From Gammaproteobacteria bacterium (GTDB lineage Bacteria > Pseudomonadota > Gammaproteobacteria > Steroidobacterales > Steroidobacteraceae): a stretch of DNA of 17,210 bases. A program made the translations under genes and the position numbers. Shown piece after piece: positions 1 through 6,571 of the stretch. The stretch is from the NCBI GenBank assembly GCA_030039615.1, contig JASHVF010000160.1, forward strand, positions 1 to 17,210, given 5' to 3'. The notes under the pieces were generated by a model. The model did not search any database. It was not told the origin of the DNA and saw nothing but the letters and a program-made list of their open reading frames with translations. Position 1 is the first letter of the stretch; each line of letters begins with the position of its first letter.

Positions 1-129
1 ATGCCGATCAGCAAACACTTCGAGATGTACGCCCGAGTCGAGAACCTGACCGATCGCCACTACGAGACCGCCTACCAGTACGGGACGCTCGGACGCTCGG
101 CGTACATCGGAGGGCGCGCGACCTTCTGA
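1..129 (+). CDS. C-terminal end of a TonB-dependent outer-membrane receptor (partial, 5' end outside window)
   Basis: The first 43 codons of the window are open in frame 1 and end in TGA at 127-129, so this is the 3' end of a longer gene; the ATG at position 1 is simply an internal Met. The translation contains ARVENLTDRHYETAYQYG, followed by a Gly/Ser/Tyr-rich last strand ending in Phe. The N-L-x-D-x-x-Y pattern about 30 residues from the end and a terminal aromatic residue are typical of the last two beta strands of TonB-dependent receptors. The terminal Phe is the usual BAM recognition signal. BtuB-like cobalamin receptors commonly show Y-E-T-x-x-x-Y-x-T-L/P-G-R here, so a vitamin B12 or other corrinoid ligand is plausible. 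The methyltransferase downstream and the cobalamin riboswitch at the other end of the window fit that, but ligand identity is inference. The stop overlaps the next start by one base. Confidence 0.8.
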   Translation: MPISKHFEMYARVENLTDRHYETAYQYGTLGRSAYIGGRATF

Positions 130-677
130 TGGGTGTTGCAGTGATGACCGCACCGCGCTCCGCCGTGGACCCCGCACTCTTCGCCACCATCAACAGCAGC
201 GTGATGGTCACCGAGTCGGCCGGCGGCGTACGCGTTCAGGGTCCCGGCGAGTTCCCGCAGTCGATTGGATTGCGTGCACAGGCGGGGCGGGTTGGCTACC
301 TGGTGGATCGTCTGTACCGCAAAGCGCGTGCGCATGCTCTTCCTCAGGGCAAACGTGACGTACTGTTCGCTCCGGAAGTCGCACACCTTGCCTACCAGTT
401 GGCCGATGCGGTGCGTAAGAAGATTGCCGAGGCCGCACTGCAGCCGGTCGATCAGGCGCATGTGGAGCGCTTGCTGGGCATATCGCGTGCAGAGTGCAAC
501 CGCTGGACCAAGGATGGACGGCTCTCAACCTCCGGATTCCTTACCGTAAGCCGCACACCTCAAATCCGGATTCGCCGCGCGACCTACCCGCCCGCGTTCC
601 TGGATCACCTGGCAAAGCACCCGGAGATCATCGAGGGCTGGAGAAAGGAAGACCGGGCGTCGAGGCCCGTCTCCTGA
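129..677 (+). CDS. Unrecognised 182-residue protein with HTH-like segment, translationally coupled to the receptor gene
   Basis: I do not recognise this family. The ORF is open for 182 residues and fits exactly between two real genes: its ATG at 129 overlaps the receptor stop (TGATG) and its TGA (675-677) lies two bases before the methyltransferase ATG. Such packing argues for a real operon member. An internal ATG at 144 is an alternative start. The protein has no signal peptide or membrane segment, so it should be cytoplasmic. Residues about 60-105 are charged and predicted helical. The segment VERLLGISRAECNRWTKDGR (about 113-132) resembles a helix-turn-helix followed by the W-x-x-D-G-R turn of MerR/excisionase-like winged helices. 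A second Arg-rich stretch (RIRRATYPP) follows. A DNA-binding or regulatory role is possible but unproven. Its neighbours suggest a link to corrinoid uptake or methionine metabolism. Confidence 0.6.
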   Translation: MGVAVMTAPRSAVDPALFATINSSVMVTESAGGVRVQGPGEFPQSIGLRAQAGRVGYLVDRLYRKARAHALPQGKRDVLFAPEVAHLAYQLADAVRKKIAEAALQPVDQAHVERLLGISRAECNRWTKDGRLSTSGFLTVSRTPQIRIRRATYPPAFLDHLAKHPEIIEGWRKEDRASRPVS

Positions 678-679
678 CC

Positions 680-1672
680 ATGCGCACGCGACTCACCGAC
701 CTGCTCGCCAGCAAACATGTGCTGCTCGCCGACGGCGCGACCGGCACGAACTACTTTCAGGCGGGCCTCGCCTCAGGGGACCCACCCGAATTTTGGAACG
801 TCGACCGGCCGGACCAGGTGAAAGGATTGCACCAGCGCTTCGTCGACGCCGGCGCCGACATCATTCTGACGAACACCTTCGGCTGCAATCCGCACCGCCT
901 GAAACTGCACAAAGCCCAGGACCGAACCTACGAGCTGGCAAAGCGTGCAGCGGAGCTCGCGCGTAGCGTTGCTGACGCCGCCTCTCGTCCTGTCGTGGTA
1001 GCCGGCTCCGTCGGCCCGACGGGAGAGCTATTCGAGCCGCTTGGCAACCTCACGAGGGAGGCCGCGCTGGCCTCCTTCACAGTGCAGCTCGAGGGCCTGC
1101 GCGACGGCGGGGCGGACGTCGCGTGGATCGAAACCATGTCGGCGCCCGAGGAGGCAACGTGCGCGGCCGAGGCCGCGATATCTGCCGGTTTGCCGTATGT
1201 CATTACCTACTCGTTCGACACCGCGGGTCGCACGATGATGGGGTTATTGCCGCGCGCGACGGCGGAAACGGTCGCCACGCAGGTTGTCCCACCCGTCGCA
1301 GTAGGCGCCAACTGCGGAGTCGGTGCCCCCGACATTCTTGTGTCCCTGACGCAGATGCGCGACGCACCCTTCCCGCTCGTCACTAAGGGCAATTGTGGCG
1401 TGCCACAGTTTCAGGGTACGGAAGCCGTGTACTCGGGCACGCCGGAACTGATGGCCAAGTACGCGCGGCTGGCGATCGATGCCGGAGCGCGCATCATCGG
1501 CGGGTGCTGCGGCACGACGCCTGCACACGTGGCCGCCATGCGCGCCGCCATCGATGCCCATGAGCGCGGGGAGCACCCTACCCTCGATAGCATCGTGGCG
1601 CAGATCGGTCCGCTGACAAACGCGCCGCCCGCCGAGAGCCCTCAGCGCCCCGCGCGCCGCTCACGGCGGTAA
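680..1672 (+). CDS. bmt: Homocysteine S-methyltransferase family protein, betaine-homocysteine methyltransferase (Bmt)-like
   Basis: This predicted cytosolic zinc enzyme of 330 residues transfers a methyl group, probably from glycine betaine or a related donor, to homocysteine to give methionine. The N-terminus has the family motif LLADGATGTN (about 15-24) followed by LTNTFGCNPHRLKLH (63-77). The GSVGPTGEL loop is at 109-117. The zinc ligands are visible as Cys212 in GANCGVG and Cys276/Cys277 in IIGGCCGTT near the C-terminus. The length matches the short bacterial Bmt/homocysteine methyltransferase type, with no cobalamin-binding domain, so it is not MetH. The start at 680 is chosen because homology begins there and it sits two bases after the preceding stop; an open frame extending back to 494 only overlaps the upstream gene. 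The Shine-Dalgarno is weak, which suits translational coupling. The last 20 residues are Pro/Arg-rich and probably disordered. The methyl donor cannot be told from sequence alone. Confidence 0.85.
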   Translation: MRTRLTDLLASKHVLLADGATGTNYFQAGLASGDPPEFWNVDRPDQVKGLHQRFVDAGADIILTNTFGCNPHRLKLHKAQDRTYELAKRAAELARSVADAASRPVVVAGSVGPTGELFEPLGNLTREAALASFTVQLEGLRDGGADVAWIETMSAPEEATCAAEAAISAGLPYVITYSFDTAGRTMMGLLPRATAETVATQVVPPVAVGANCGVGAPDILVSLTQMRDAPFPLVTKGNCGVPQFQGTEAVYSGTPELMAKYARLAIDAGARIIGGCCGTTPAHVAAMRAAIDAHERGEHPTLDSIVAQIGPLTNAPPAESPQRPARRSRR

Positions 1673-1889
1673 GGGCACTCGCGCCTATCGGTCGCGGTAC
1701 ACTAAGAGCCGCGGAGTTCGCAGCGCGTGATGCTGGTCCATCTCGCGCGATCTCAGGAAATATCGCGCCGGATCGTGCCAGCCCTCGGCCCGCAGGTGCT
1801 GCGTAGGGGTACGCTTAGCCGCGAATTCGAGAAAACGCTGCGGTTCTCAAGGGCTTACAGCAGCTCGAGCTCTGCAACCCGGGGAGCCA

Positions 1890-1930
1890 TTTCATTATAT
1901 TTCAATATCTTCTGATATATATCTTCTGCG
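1890..1930. repeat. AT-rich island with a 10-bp direct repeat in the 1673-1943 intergenic region
   Basis: The 271 bases between the methyltransferase stop and the stop of the convergent lipoprotein gene contain no convincing gene and no clear intrinsic terminator. Near the right end the base composition drops abruptly to AT-rich. The 10-mer ATATCTTCTG occurs at 1905-1914 and again at 1919-1928, a 14-base period. The function is unknown; it could be a remnant, a protein-binding site or a transcript 3' end. Confidence 0.5.
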
Positions 1931-1943
1931 GATTCTCCGGCTC

Positions 1944-3353
1944 TCACCGCCGCACGGCGCGAGCGGCGTCCCAGGGGCGCTCGCGCTCGAGTAGCACGTT
2001 CAGCAGGTTGTCCTGGAAATTGATATTGCCGGTGAGTCGCTCGTGGTCCTCGCAGAGAAAGAAGGCGTAGGCGAGCGGGAAGAAGAGCGCTTCGTTACGC
2101 GGCGCGACCGGGTTGAGCGCCTCGCGCGCGAGCAGCGACGGCTTGGTGACTGCGCCGTCCCCAGGCTCGAGCATCAGCCGACCGTAGTCCACGCCGGGCA
2201 CCTTGTGCTGCACGTCCTGCGGAAACAGTCGGGCCATCGAACGGCTACCTTCCGGCTCGATCACGATGCGCGCCGGCGTCAGCGCGCAGTCGCCGCCAAA
2301 CACGACGAATTTGACCGGCGAGCTCGGCTCCTCGAAGGTCACCGACCAGATGAACCGGCGTGCGCGCTCGAGATTGCGGGCGAAATAGGCCTGCAGCGCC
2401 GCGATGTACGTGTCTGCCTCGGCTGGCCGCTTGAAGCCGGCTCGAACGCGGGCAATCACGCTCGGGTCGAACACCGACCATTGCATGCGCTGCCAGGTCG
2501 CCACGTCATAGAGGTCCAGATTCAGATCCTTGCCGCCTGGATCCACTGACCAGTCGGTCAAGGGATGCGGCAGCAGCTGGTAGACACTCGGCATGGTCGC
2601 CAGCACCTCCGGCTCGATTCGACGGAGCGCAACCCTGTGACCGAGGAGCATGCTCTGCAGCGCACTCACCGAGCCTAAGTTCGGCGTGCCCAGTAACACG
2701 ACGGTGTCGATCCTCTCCGCCCCGCGCATGTTGATGGGAAAGTCGCCCTCGCCTTCCAGCGCATCGACCGTGCCGTAGCGCAGGTAATAGCGCGTGATCA
2801 GGCCGCCCATGCTGTGGGCGATCACGTTGACCTTGAGAGACGGATCGTCGTAGTCGCGACGCAGCTGCTCGATCAGCGCATCCAGCCGCTTGGCGGTCGT
2901 GACGTTGTCCTGCCGCCAGTCGTATGCAAACACGTAGTAGCGCCGCACCCGCGGATCGGCGTGCGTGCCCAGCTTCCCTGGAATGAAACCTCCCGCCTGC
3001 TGCAGCGTGCGCAGGATCGCGCCGTAGAAGTCGGAGTTCAGGGCCTCTTCGAAGAGCCCGCTCGCTTCGAGGCTGTCACCGACGGGTTGCAGGGTGAGCG
3101 GGTCGAAGGGCAATGCCAGGTCGCGCTTGGAGCCGGCCAGCAGCTGCAGCGTCGATCCGGGCCATACCTCCGCACGCTTCTTCTTGTCGAAAAGCCGCGA
3201 GCCGAGGGTTCCGGGAATCAGGATCACGGGCGGCGTGCGCGCCTCCTCCATCCCGGAGGCATAGAGCCGGGCCAGGTCCGGTCCCGTGTCACTGTGGCAT
3301 GCAGCCACCGACGCGACGAGCGCCAGGGCCCAGATGCGTCTCGACGCAAACAT
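1944..3353 (-). CDS. LCAT-family serine hydrolase lipoprotein (probable lipase/acyltransferase)
   Basis: This 469-residue protein is predicted to be an alpha/beta hydrolase exported and lipid-anchored. Residues 1-19 form a lipoprotein signal (MFASRR, a hydrophobic core, then VASVAAC with the lipid-bearing Cys at 19). The mature part has the LCAT-type opening VILIPGTLGSRL (43-54, oxyanion region), the AYDWR motif (143-147) and the nucleophile elbow IAHSMGG with Ser181. Asp399 in EPGDGAV and His437 in CEDHERLTG complete a plausible catalytic triad in the correct order. Relatives are eukaryotic LCAT, phospholipid acyltransferases and bacterial phospholipase/lipase-like proteins; the true substrate (phospholipid, sterol ester, other lipid) is unknown. 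I chose 3353 as the start because it begins the signal peptide and is preceded by GAGG at a suitable distance; the frame stays open upstream to 3476 but that part overlaps the divergent regulator gene. Transcription is divergent from the efflux regulon, with 76 bases between the two starts. Confidence 0.85.
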   Translation of the reverse strand: MFASRRIWALALVASVAACHSDTGPDLARLYASGMEEARTPPVILIPGTLGSRLFDKKKRAEVWPGSTLQLLAGSKRDLALPFDPLTLQPVGDSLEASGLFEEALNSDFYGAILRTLQQAGGFIPGKLGTHADPRVRRYYVFAYDWRQDNVTTAKRLDALIEQLRRDYDDPSLKVNVIAHSMGGLITRYYLRYGTVDALEGEGDFPINMRGAERIDTVVLLGTPNLGSVSALQSMLLGHRVALRRIEPEVLATMPSVYQLLPHPLTDWSVDPGGKDLNLDLYDVATWQRMQWSVFDPSVIARVRAGFKRPAEADTYIAALQAYFARNLERARRFIWSVTFEEPSSPVKFVVFGGDCALTPARIVIEPEGSRSMARLFPQDVQHKVPGVDYGRLMLEPGDGAVTKPSLLAREALNPVAPRNEALFFPLAYAFFLCEDHERLTGNINFQDNLLNVLLERERPWDAARAVRR

Positions 3354-3407
3354 CAAGCCTCGGATAGCACTCACGCTACACCGCCCGCACCAGTGCAGCC
3401 CATGTGC

Positions 3408-3425
3408 CGAAGAGTATCCTCTTCG
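3408..3425. promoter_or_regulatory. Perfect 7-bp inverted repeat just before the efflux response-regulator start
   Basis: CGAAGAG at 3408-3414 and CTCTTCG at 3419-3425 are exact inverted copies around a TATC loop, ending four bases before the ATG at 3430. It lies in the divergent control region of the lipoprotein and the efflux operon. It could be an operator for autoregulation or an mRNA hairpin limiting translation of the regulator, whose Shine-Dalgarno is otherwise weak. The symmetry is seen directly; the role is inference. Confidence 0.5.
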
Positions 3426-3429
3426 AGCT

Positions 3430-4095
3430 ATGCGCGTCCTGATCGTAGAGGATGACGAGGTCATCGCCAGCACCATGAGCCGTGGTCTGACGCTTCACGG
3501 GTACGTGGTCGACCACGTACCCTCGGCAGAAGCCGCATCGGCGGCACTGCTCAGCGAGGAGTTCGATCTCGCCATCGTCGATCTCGGGCTGCCGCAAGAG
3601 GACGGCACGAGCCTGGTCAGGCGCATCCGGCGCACCAACAAGACGCTGCCGGTTCTCGTCGTGACGGCGCGCGATTCCCTCGCCGATCGCGTCGATACTC
3701 TGGACATGGGTGCCGACGATTATCTGGTGAAGCCGGTCGCGCTCGCCGAGCTGCTCGCGCGCTGCCGCGCCCACATCCGCCGAGCGCGCGCGGTTGCGAG
3801 CTCCAGGGTCGAGGTCGGCTCGCTCAGTGTCGACCTCGAGGGGCGCCGCGCCACGGTTGCCGGCGAGTCCCTCGACCTGACACGGCGCGAGTGGCTGGTG
3901 CTCGAGTATCTCGCGCTCAACGCCGGACGCATCGTCAGCAAGGAGCGCCTGCTGGACGCCATCAGCTCCGCCCCCCAGGACCTCTCGCTCAATTCCGTGG
4001 AAGCGGTCGTCTCCCGGCTGCGCCCCAAATTAGGCGAGGCGGCCAGGATCCGCACGGTCCGCGGGCTCGGTTACCGGCTGGACGATGAGCCGTAG
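3430..4095 (+). CDS. OmpR/PhoB-family response regulator (TctD/QseB-like) of the efflux operon
   Basis: This 221-residue two-component DNA-binding regulator has an N-terminal receiver domain (about 1-115) with acidic pocket Glu7/Asp8/Asp9, phosphoacceptor Asp51 (AIVDLGLP), Thr79 (VVTARDS) and Lys101 (DDYLVKPVA). The C-terminal winged-helix effector domain (about 125-220) ends with the typical LSLNSVEAVVSRLRPKLG recognition-helix region and VRGLGYRL. The length and linker match the OmpR family. The start at 3430 is set by homology (MRVLIVEDDE); upstream in-frame Met codons would only add a non-homologous extension. Three bases separate its stop from the GTG of the sensor kinase gene, and both precede the RND pump genes, so it probably controls efflux expression in response to the kinase. 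The inverted repeat immediately upstream may serve autoregulation. Confidence 0.95.
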   Translation: MRVLIVEDDEVIASTMSRGLTLHGYVVDHVPSAEAASAALLSEEFDLAIVDLGLPQEDGTSLVRRIRRTNKTLPVLVVTARDSLADRVDTLDMGADDYLVKPVALAELLARCRAHIRRARAVASSRVEVGSLSVDLEGRRATVAGESLDLTRREWLVLEYLALNAGRIVSKERLLDAISSAPQDLSLNSVEAVVSRLRPKLGEAARIRTVRGLGYRLDDEP

Positions 4096-4098
4096 ATT

Positions 4099-5484
4099 GT
4101 GATCCGGCATCCCTGGAACACGATCCGTGGCCGGCTGCTCGGATACCTGTTGCCGCCGCTCGTGCTGCTGCTCGCCGCGGGCGTCTACATGGACTACGAG
4201 ACCGGCGCCGTGCCGGTGCGCGCTGCCTACGATCATGCGCTCGCGAGCGCCGCGCTGGCGATTGCCAGCCAGGCACAGCGCGGCGCGCAGCCCGCGGAGC
4301 TCTCGCGGGTCGCGACCGCCATCGATTCTCTGCTGCACCCGGCAGCACGCTCGCGCGCCTACTACGTCGTACGAGCCGCGGGGCACTACCTCGCGGGCGA
4401 TGCGGACCTGCCCGCGGCGCCCGAGGGCGCAAAGAGCCCGGCGTTCTTCGACGCTCGCTATCGGGGGCAAGCGGTTCGTATCGTGACCTATGTGCTGAGC
4501 GATCCGCAGCCGCTCGTGGTATCCGTGGCGGAGACCACCATCGAGCGCGATCGCGCAACCCTCGAGCTGCTCGTGAGCGAGGTGCTCACGGACGTTGTGC
4601 AGCTCGTCACCACGGTGGTGCTGGTATGGATCGGGGTGGCATTGGCGCTGCGCCCATTGCTGCGGCTCGGAGATCAGATCGGCACACGCTCGCCGCGGGA
4701 GCTGTCGCCGCTCGATGTGGAGGCGGCGCCCGGTGAAGCGCGCTCGATGCTCACTGAGCTCAATCGGCTGTTCGCTGCCCTCGGGGAAGCGACCCGCGTG
4801 CAGCAGCATTTCCTCGCCAACGCCGCTCACCAGATGCGCACGCCGCTCGCCGGGCTGCTGATCCAGCTCGACCTTCTGATCACGGAGGTGCAGGACCCGC
4901 GGGTGCGGCACGAGCTATTGGCACTGCGCGCGAGCGCGCAGAATCTCGCGCACACCGCGGATCAGTTGCTCACGCTCGCCCGCGCGGACCCGGCGGTCCA
5001 TCTGACGGACGAATTCACCGCGCTCGACTGCGGCAAGCTCATCGGCGACGTGGTGTCGCAGAATCTCGACCGCGCGTTGGCCAAAGGCATCGATCTCGGG
5101 GCTCAGATCGAGCCGGTGCGCCTCGAGGGCGTTGCCTGGCTGATCCGCGAGGTGCTGACGAACCTGGTCGACAACGCCATCCGCTATGTCCCTGCCGGCG
5201 GGCACGTGACGGTGCGCAGTGGCGTGGCGGGCGCGCGCGCCTTCCTCGAGGTCGAGGACGATGGCCCCGGGATTCCGCCGGCGCAGCGCCAGGCGGTTCG
5301 CCAGCGCTTCTACCGGCTGCCGAATTCTCCGGGCAGCGGCTGCGGCCTCGGCCTCGCCATCGCCGAGGAGGTCGCGCGCCTGCACGGCGCCGACCTCGAG
5401 ATCGGCGACTGTGACGGAGTCGGCACCCGGGTGCGAGTGCTGTTTCCCGAGAGCGACCGGGACCGCATCGAAGCCGCTGGCTGA
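4099..5484 (+). CDS. Sensor histidine kinase, TctE/QseC type
   Basis: This 461-residue inner-membrane kinase is paired with the preceding regulator. It opens with a short cytoplasmic segment and a first membrane helix (about 13-31, LLGYLLPPLVLLLAAGVYM). A periplasmic sensor region of about 130 residues resembles the 2CSK_N domain of TctE-like kinases. A second helix follows near 166-188 (LVTTVVLVWIGVALAL), then a short linker. The dimerisation/phosphoacceptor helix has His244 in NAAHQMRTPLAG. The ATPase domain shows the N box (REVLTNLVDNAIRY), G1 (DDGPGI), an F-box-like FYRL and the G2 GCGLGLAIAEEVA. All catalytic motifs look intact. GTG at 4099 is the likely start and has a poor Shine-Dalgarno, consistent with coupling to the regulator gene. 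The ligand is not evident; by position it probably senses a substrate of the RND pump. Confidence 0.92.
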   Translation: MIRHPWNTIRGRLLGYLLPPLVLLLAAGVYMDYETGAVPVRAAYDHALASAALAIASQAQRGAQPAELSRVATAIDSLLHPAARSRAYYVVRAAGHYLAGDADLPAAPEGAKSPAFFDARYRGQAVRIVTYVLSDPQPLVVSVAETTIERDRATLELLVSEVLTDVVQLVTTVVLVWIGVALALRPLLRLGDQIGTRSPRELSPLDVEAAPGEARSMLTELNRLFAALGEATRVQQHFLANAAHQMRTPLAGLLIQLDLLITEVQDPRVRHELLALRASAQNLAHTADQLLTLARADPAVHLTDEFTALDCGKLIGDVVSQNLDRALAKGIDLGAQIEPVRLEGVAWLIREVLTNLVDNAIRYVPAGGHVTVRSGVAGARAFLEVEDDGPGIPPAQRQAVRQRFYRLPNSPGSGCGLGLAIAEEVARLHGADLEIGDCDGVGTRVRVLFPESDRDRIEAAG

Positions 5485-5514
5485 GAGCCTGTCAGTTTCC
5501 GAACAGGTCCGCCG

Positions 5515-5530
5515 GGCATCATCGGATGCC
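5515..5530 (+). repeat. Hairpin in the kinase-adaptor intergenic mRNA
   Basis: GGCATC (5515-5520) and GATGCC (5525-5530) pair around the tetraloop ATCG, 26 bases before the adaptor GTG. There is no T-tract, so it is not an intrinsic terminator. It might be a processing or stabilising element inside the operon transcript, but it is short and could be chance. Confidence 0.3.
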
Positions 5531-5556
5531 TACCCGAGAGCCACGCGGACTTCCCG

Positions 5557-6558
5557 GTGATCAGCCACGCCTCCCCGATCCTGAAGCTTGCCTGCCTCGC
5601 CGTGGCGATGGCCGCGCTCGCCCCGGGAATATCGGGTTGCAGCCCGGGCCACGGCGCGGACGCGGTCGCCGCGGGAAGCACCGAAGCCGTGCGACCGCCC
5701 CCCACCCCGCAGGTCGAGCTGTCACCTGCGCAACTGGGGGCGATCAGAGTCGAGCCGGCAGGCAGCCGCCCCTTTGCAATCGAGAAGGAGGCGGTTGGCA
5801 GCATCAGCTTCGATGAGGACCTCGCTCTCGTTCAGGCGGAATCCACGCTGATCGCCGCAGCTGCAACCTTCGACCTCACGCGCAAGGAGCTCGCTCGTGT
5901 CCAGAGCCTCGGGGAGAACAACGGCATTGCCCCCAAGGAGCTCGAGCAGGCCGTCTCGGATTACCAGACGGCCGCAGCGGCACTCAAGGCAGCGCGCGAT
6001 GCAGTCCGCGCTCTCGGCAGGACCGATGAGCAGATCGATCGCATGCAGGCGAGCGGTAAATTGACGCCGAGCCCGACCGGTCACCGCCCCGTTACCTGGG
6101 TTCTCGCCAGCCTCAACGAGAGCGACAGCCCTCTGGTGCGCGTCGGTCAGTCGGTGCACGTGAGGCCGCTCGCATTTCCCGAACGGGTTTTCCCCGGCCA
6201 GGTCGCCAAGGTCTACGCGACCGTCGATCCCAATACTCACCACGTTCCGATCCGCGCGCAGGTCAGGGACCCGCAGGGGTTGCTGCGACCCGGCATGCTG
6301 GCGAGCGTCACGATCCGCATCGGCACCCCGGCCGATTCCCTCGCCATTCCGACCAGCGCCGCGGTCCGCGAGGGCGACGGCACGATGACCGCGTGGGTCA
6401 CGACCGATCGTCGGCGCTTCACGCCGAAACCCCTCGAGCTCGGTCTGCAGGCGGACGGCTACTACCAGGTGCTCGGCGGCCTCGAGAAAGGCGAGCTGGT
6501 AGTGACTGAGGGTGGCGTTTTCCTCAGCAATCTGCTCGAGGCTCCTCCGGCCGACTAG
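5557..6558 (+). CDS. RND periplasmic adaptor lipoprotein (CzcB/HlyD family), apparently lacking the lipoyl domain
   Basis: This 333-residue membrane-fusion subunit would link the RND pump to the outer-membrane factor. Residues 1-28 are a lipoprotein signal ending in GISGC with Cys28. A first beta segment (about 52-90, VELSPAQLGAIRVEPAG then AVGSISFDEDLALV) leads straight into the coiled helical hairpin (about 93-165, with RKELARVQSLGENNGIAPKE). After a short linker (168-178) the chain enters the beta-barrel domain (VLASLNESDSPLVRVGQ) and the membrane-proximal domain (PTSAAVREGDGTMTAWVTTD, KGELVVTEGGVFLSNLL). Full-length relatives, as I remember them, carry about 35-50 more residues on each side of the hairpin, forming the two halves of the lipoyl/barrel-sandwich domain. 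Both are absent here without frame loss. GTG at 5557 is chosen to include the signal; its ribosome site is weak. It lies 72 bases after the kinase stop and 13 before the pump gene. Confidence 0.85.
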   Translation: MISHASPILKLACLAVAMAALAPGISGCSPGHGADAVAAGSTEAVRPPPTPQVELSPAQLGAIRVEPAGSRPFAIEKEAVGSISFDEDLALVQAESTLIAAAATFDLTRKELARVQSLGENNGIAPKELEQAVSDYQTAAAALKAARDAVRALGRTDEQIDRMQASGKLTPSPTGHRPVTWVLASLNESDSPLVRVGQSVHVRPLAFPERVFPGQVAKVYATVDPNTHHVPIRAQVRDPQGLLRPGMLASVTIRIGTPADSLAIPTSAAVREGDGTMTAWVTTDRRRFTPKPLELGLQADGYYQVLGGLEKGELVVTEGGVFLSNLLEAPPAD

Positions 6559-6571
6559 CCAGCCAGCCGCG

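Noticed and set aside
494..679. Upstream in-frame extension of the methyltransferase
   Set aside because: It overlaps the coupled gene ending at 677 and shows no family similarity; homology starts at Met 680.
1861..1890. Possible tRNA T-arm-like or attachment-site remnant near GGGTTGCAG (- strand)
   Set aside because: No cloverleaf can be drawn, no integrase is nearby and there is no repeated core, so no support for a tRNA or att site.
1727..1915. 62-codon open frame on + strand between the methyltransferase and the lipoprotein gene
   Set aside because: No ribosome site, Ser-rich low-information translation and no recognisable motif; composition changes abruptly inside it.
3354..3476. 41-codon N-terminal extension of the LCAT-like lipoprotein
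   Set aside because: It would bury the lipoprotein signal and overlap the regulator gene; Met 3353 has a ribosome site and begins the signal peptide.
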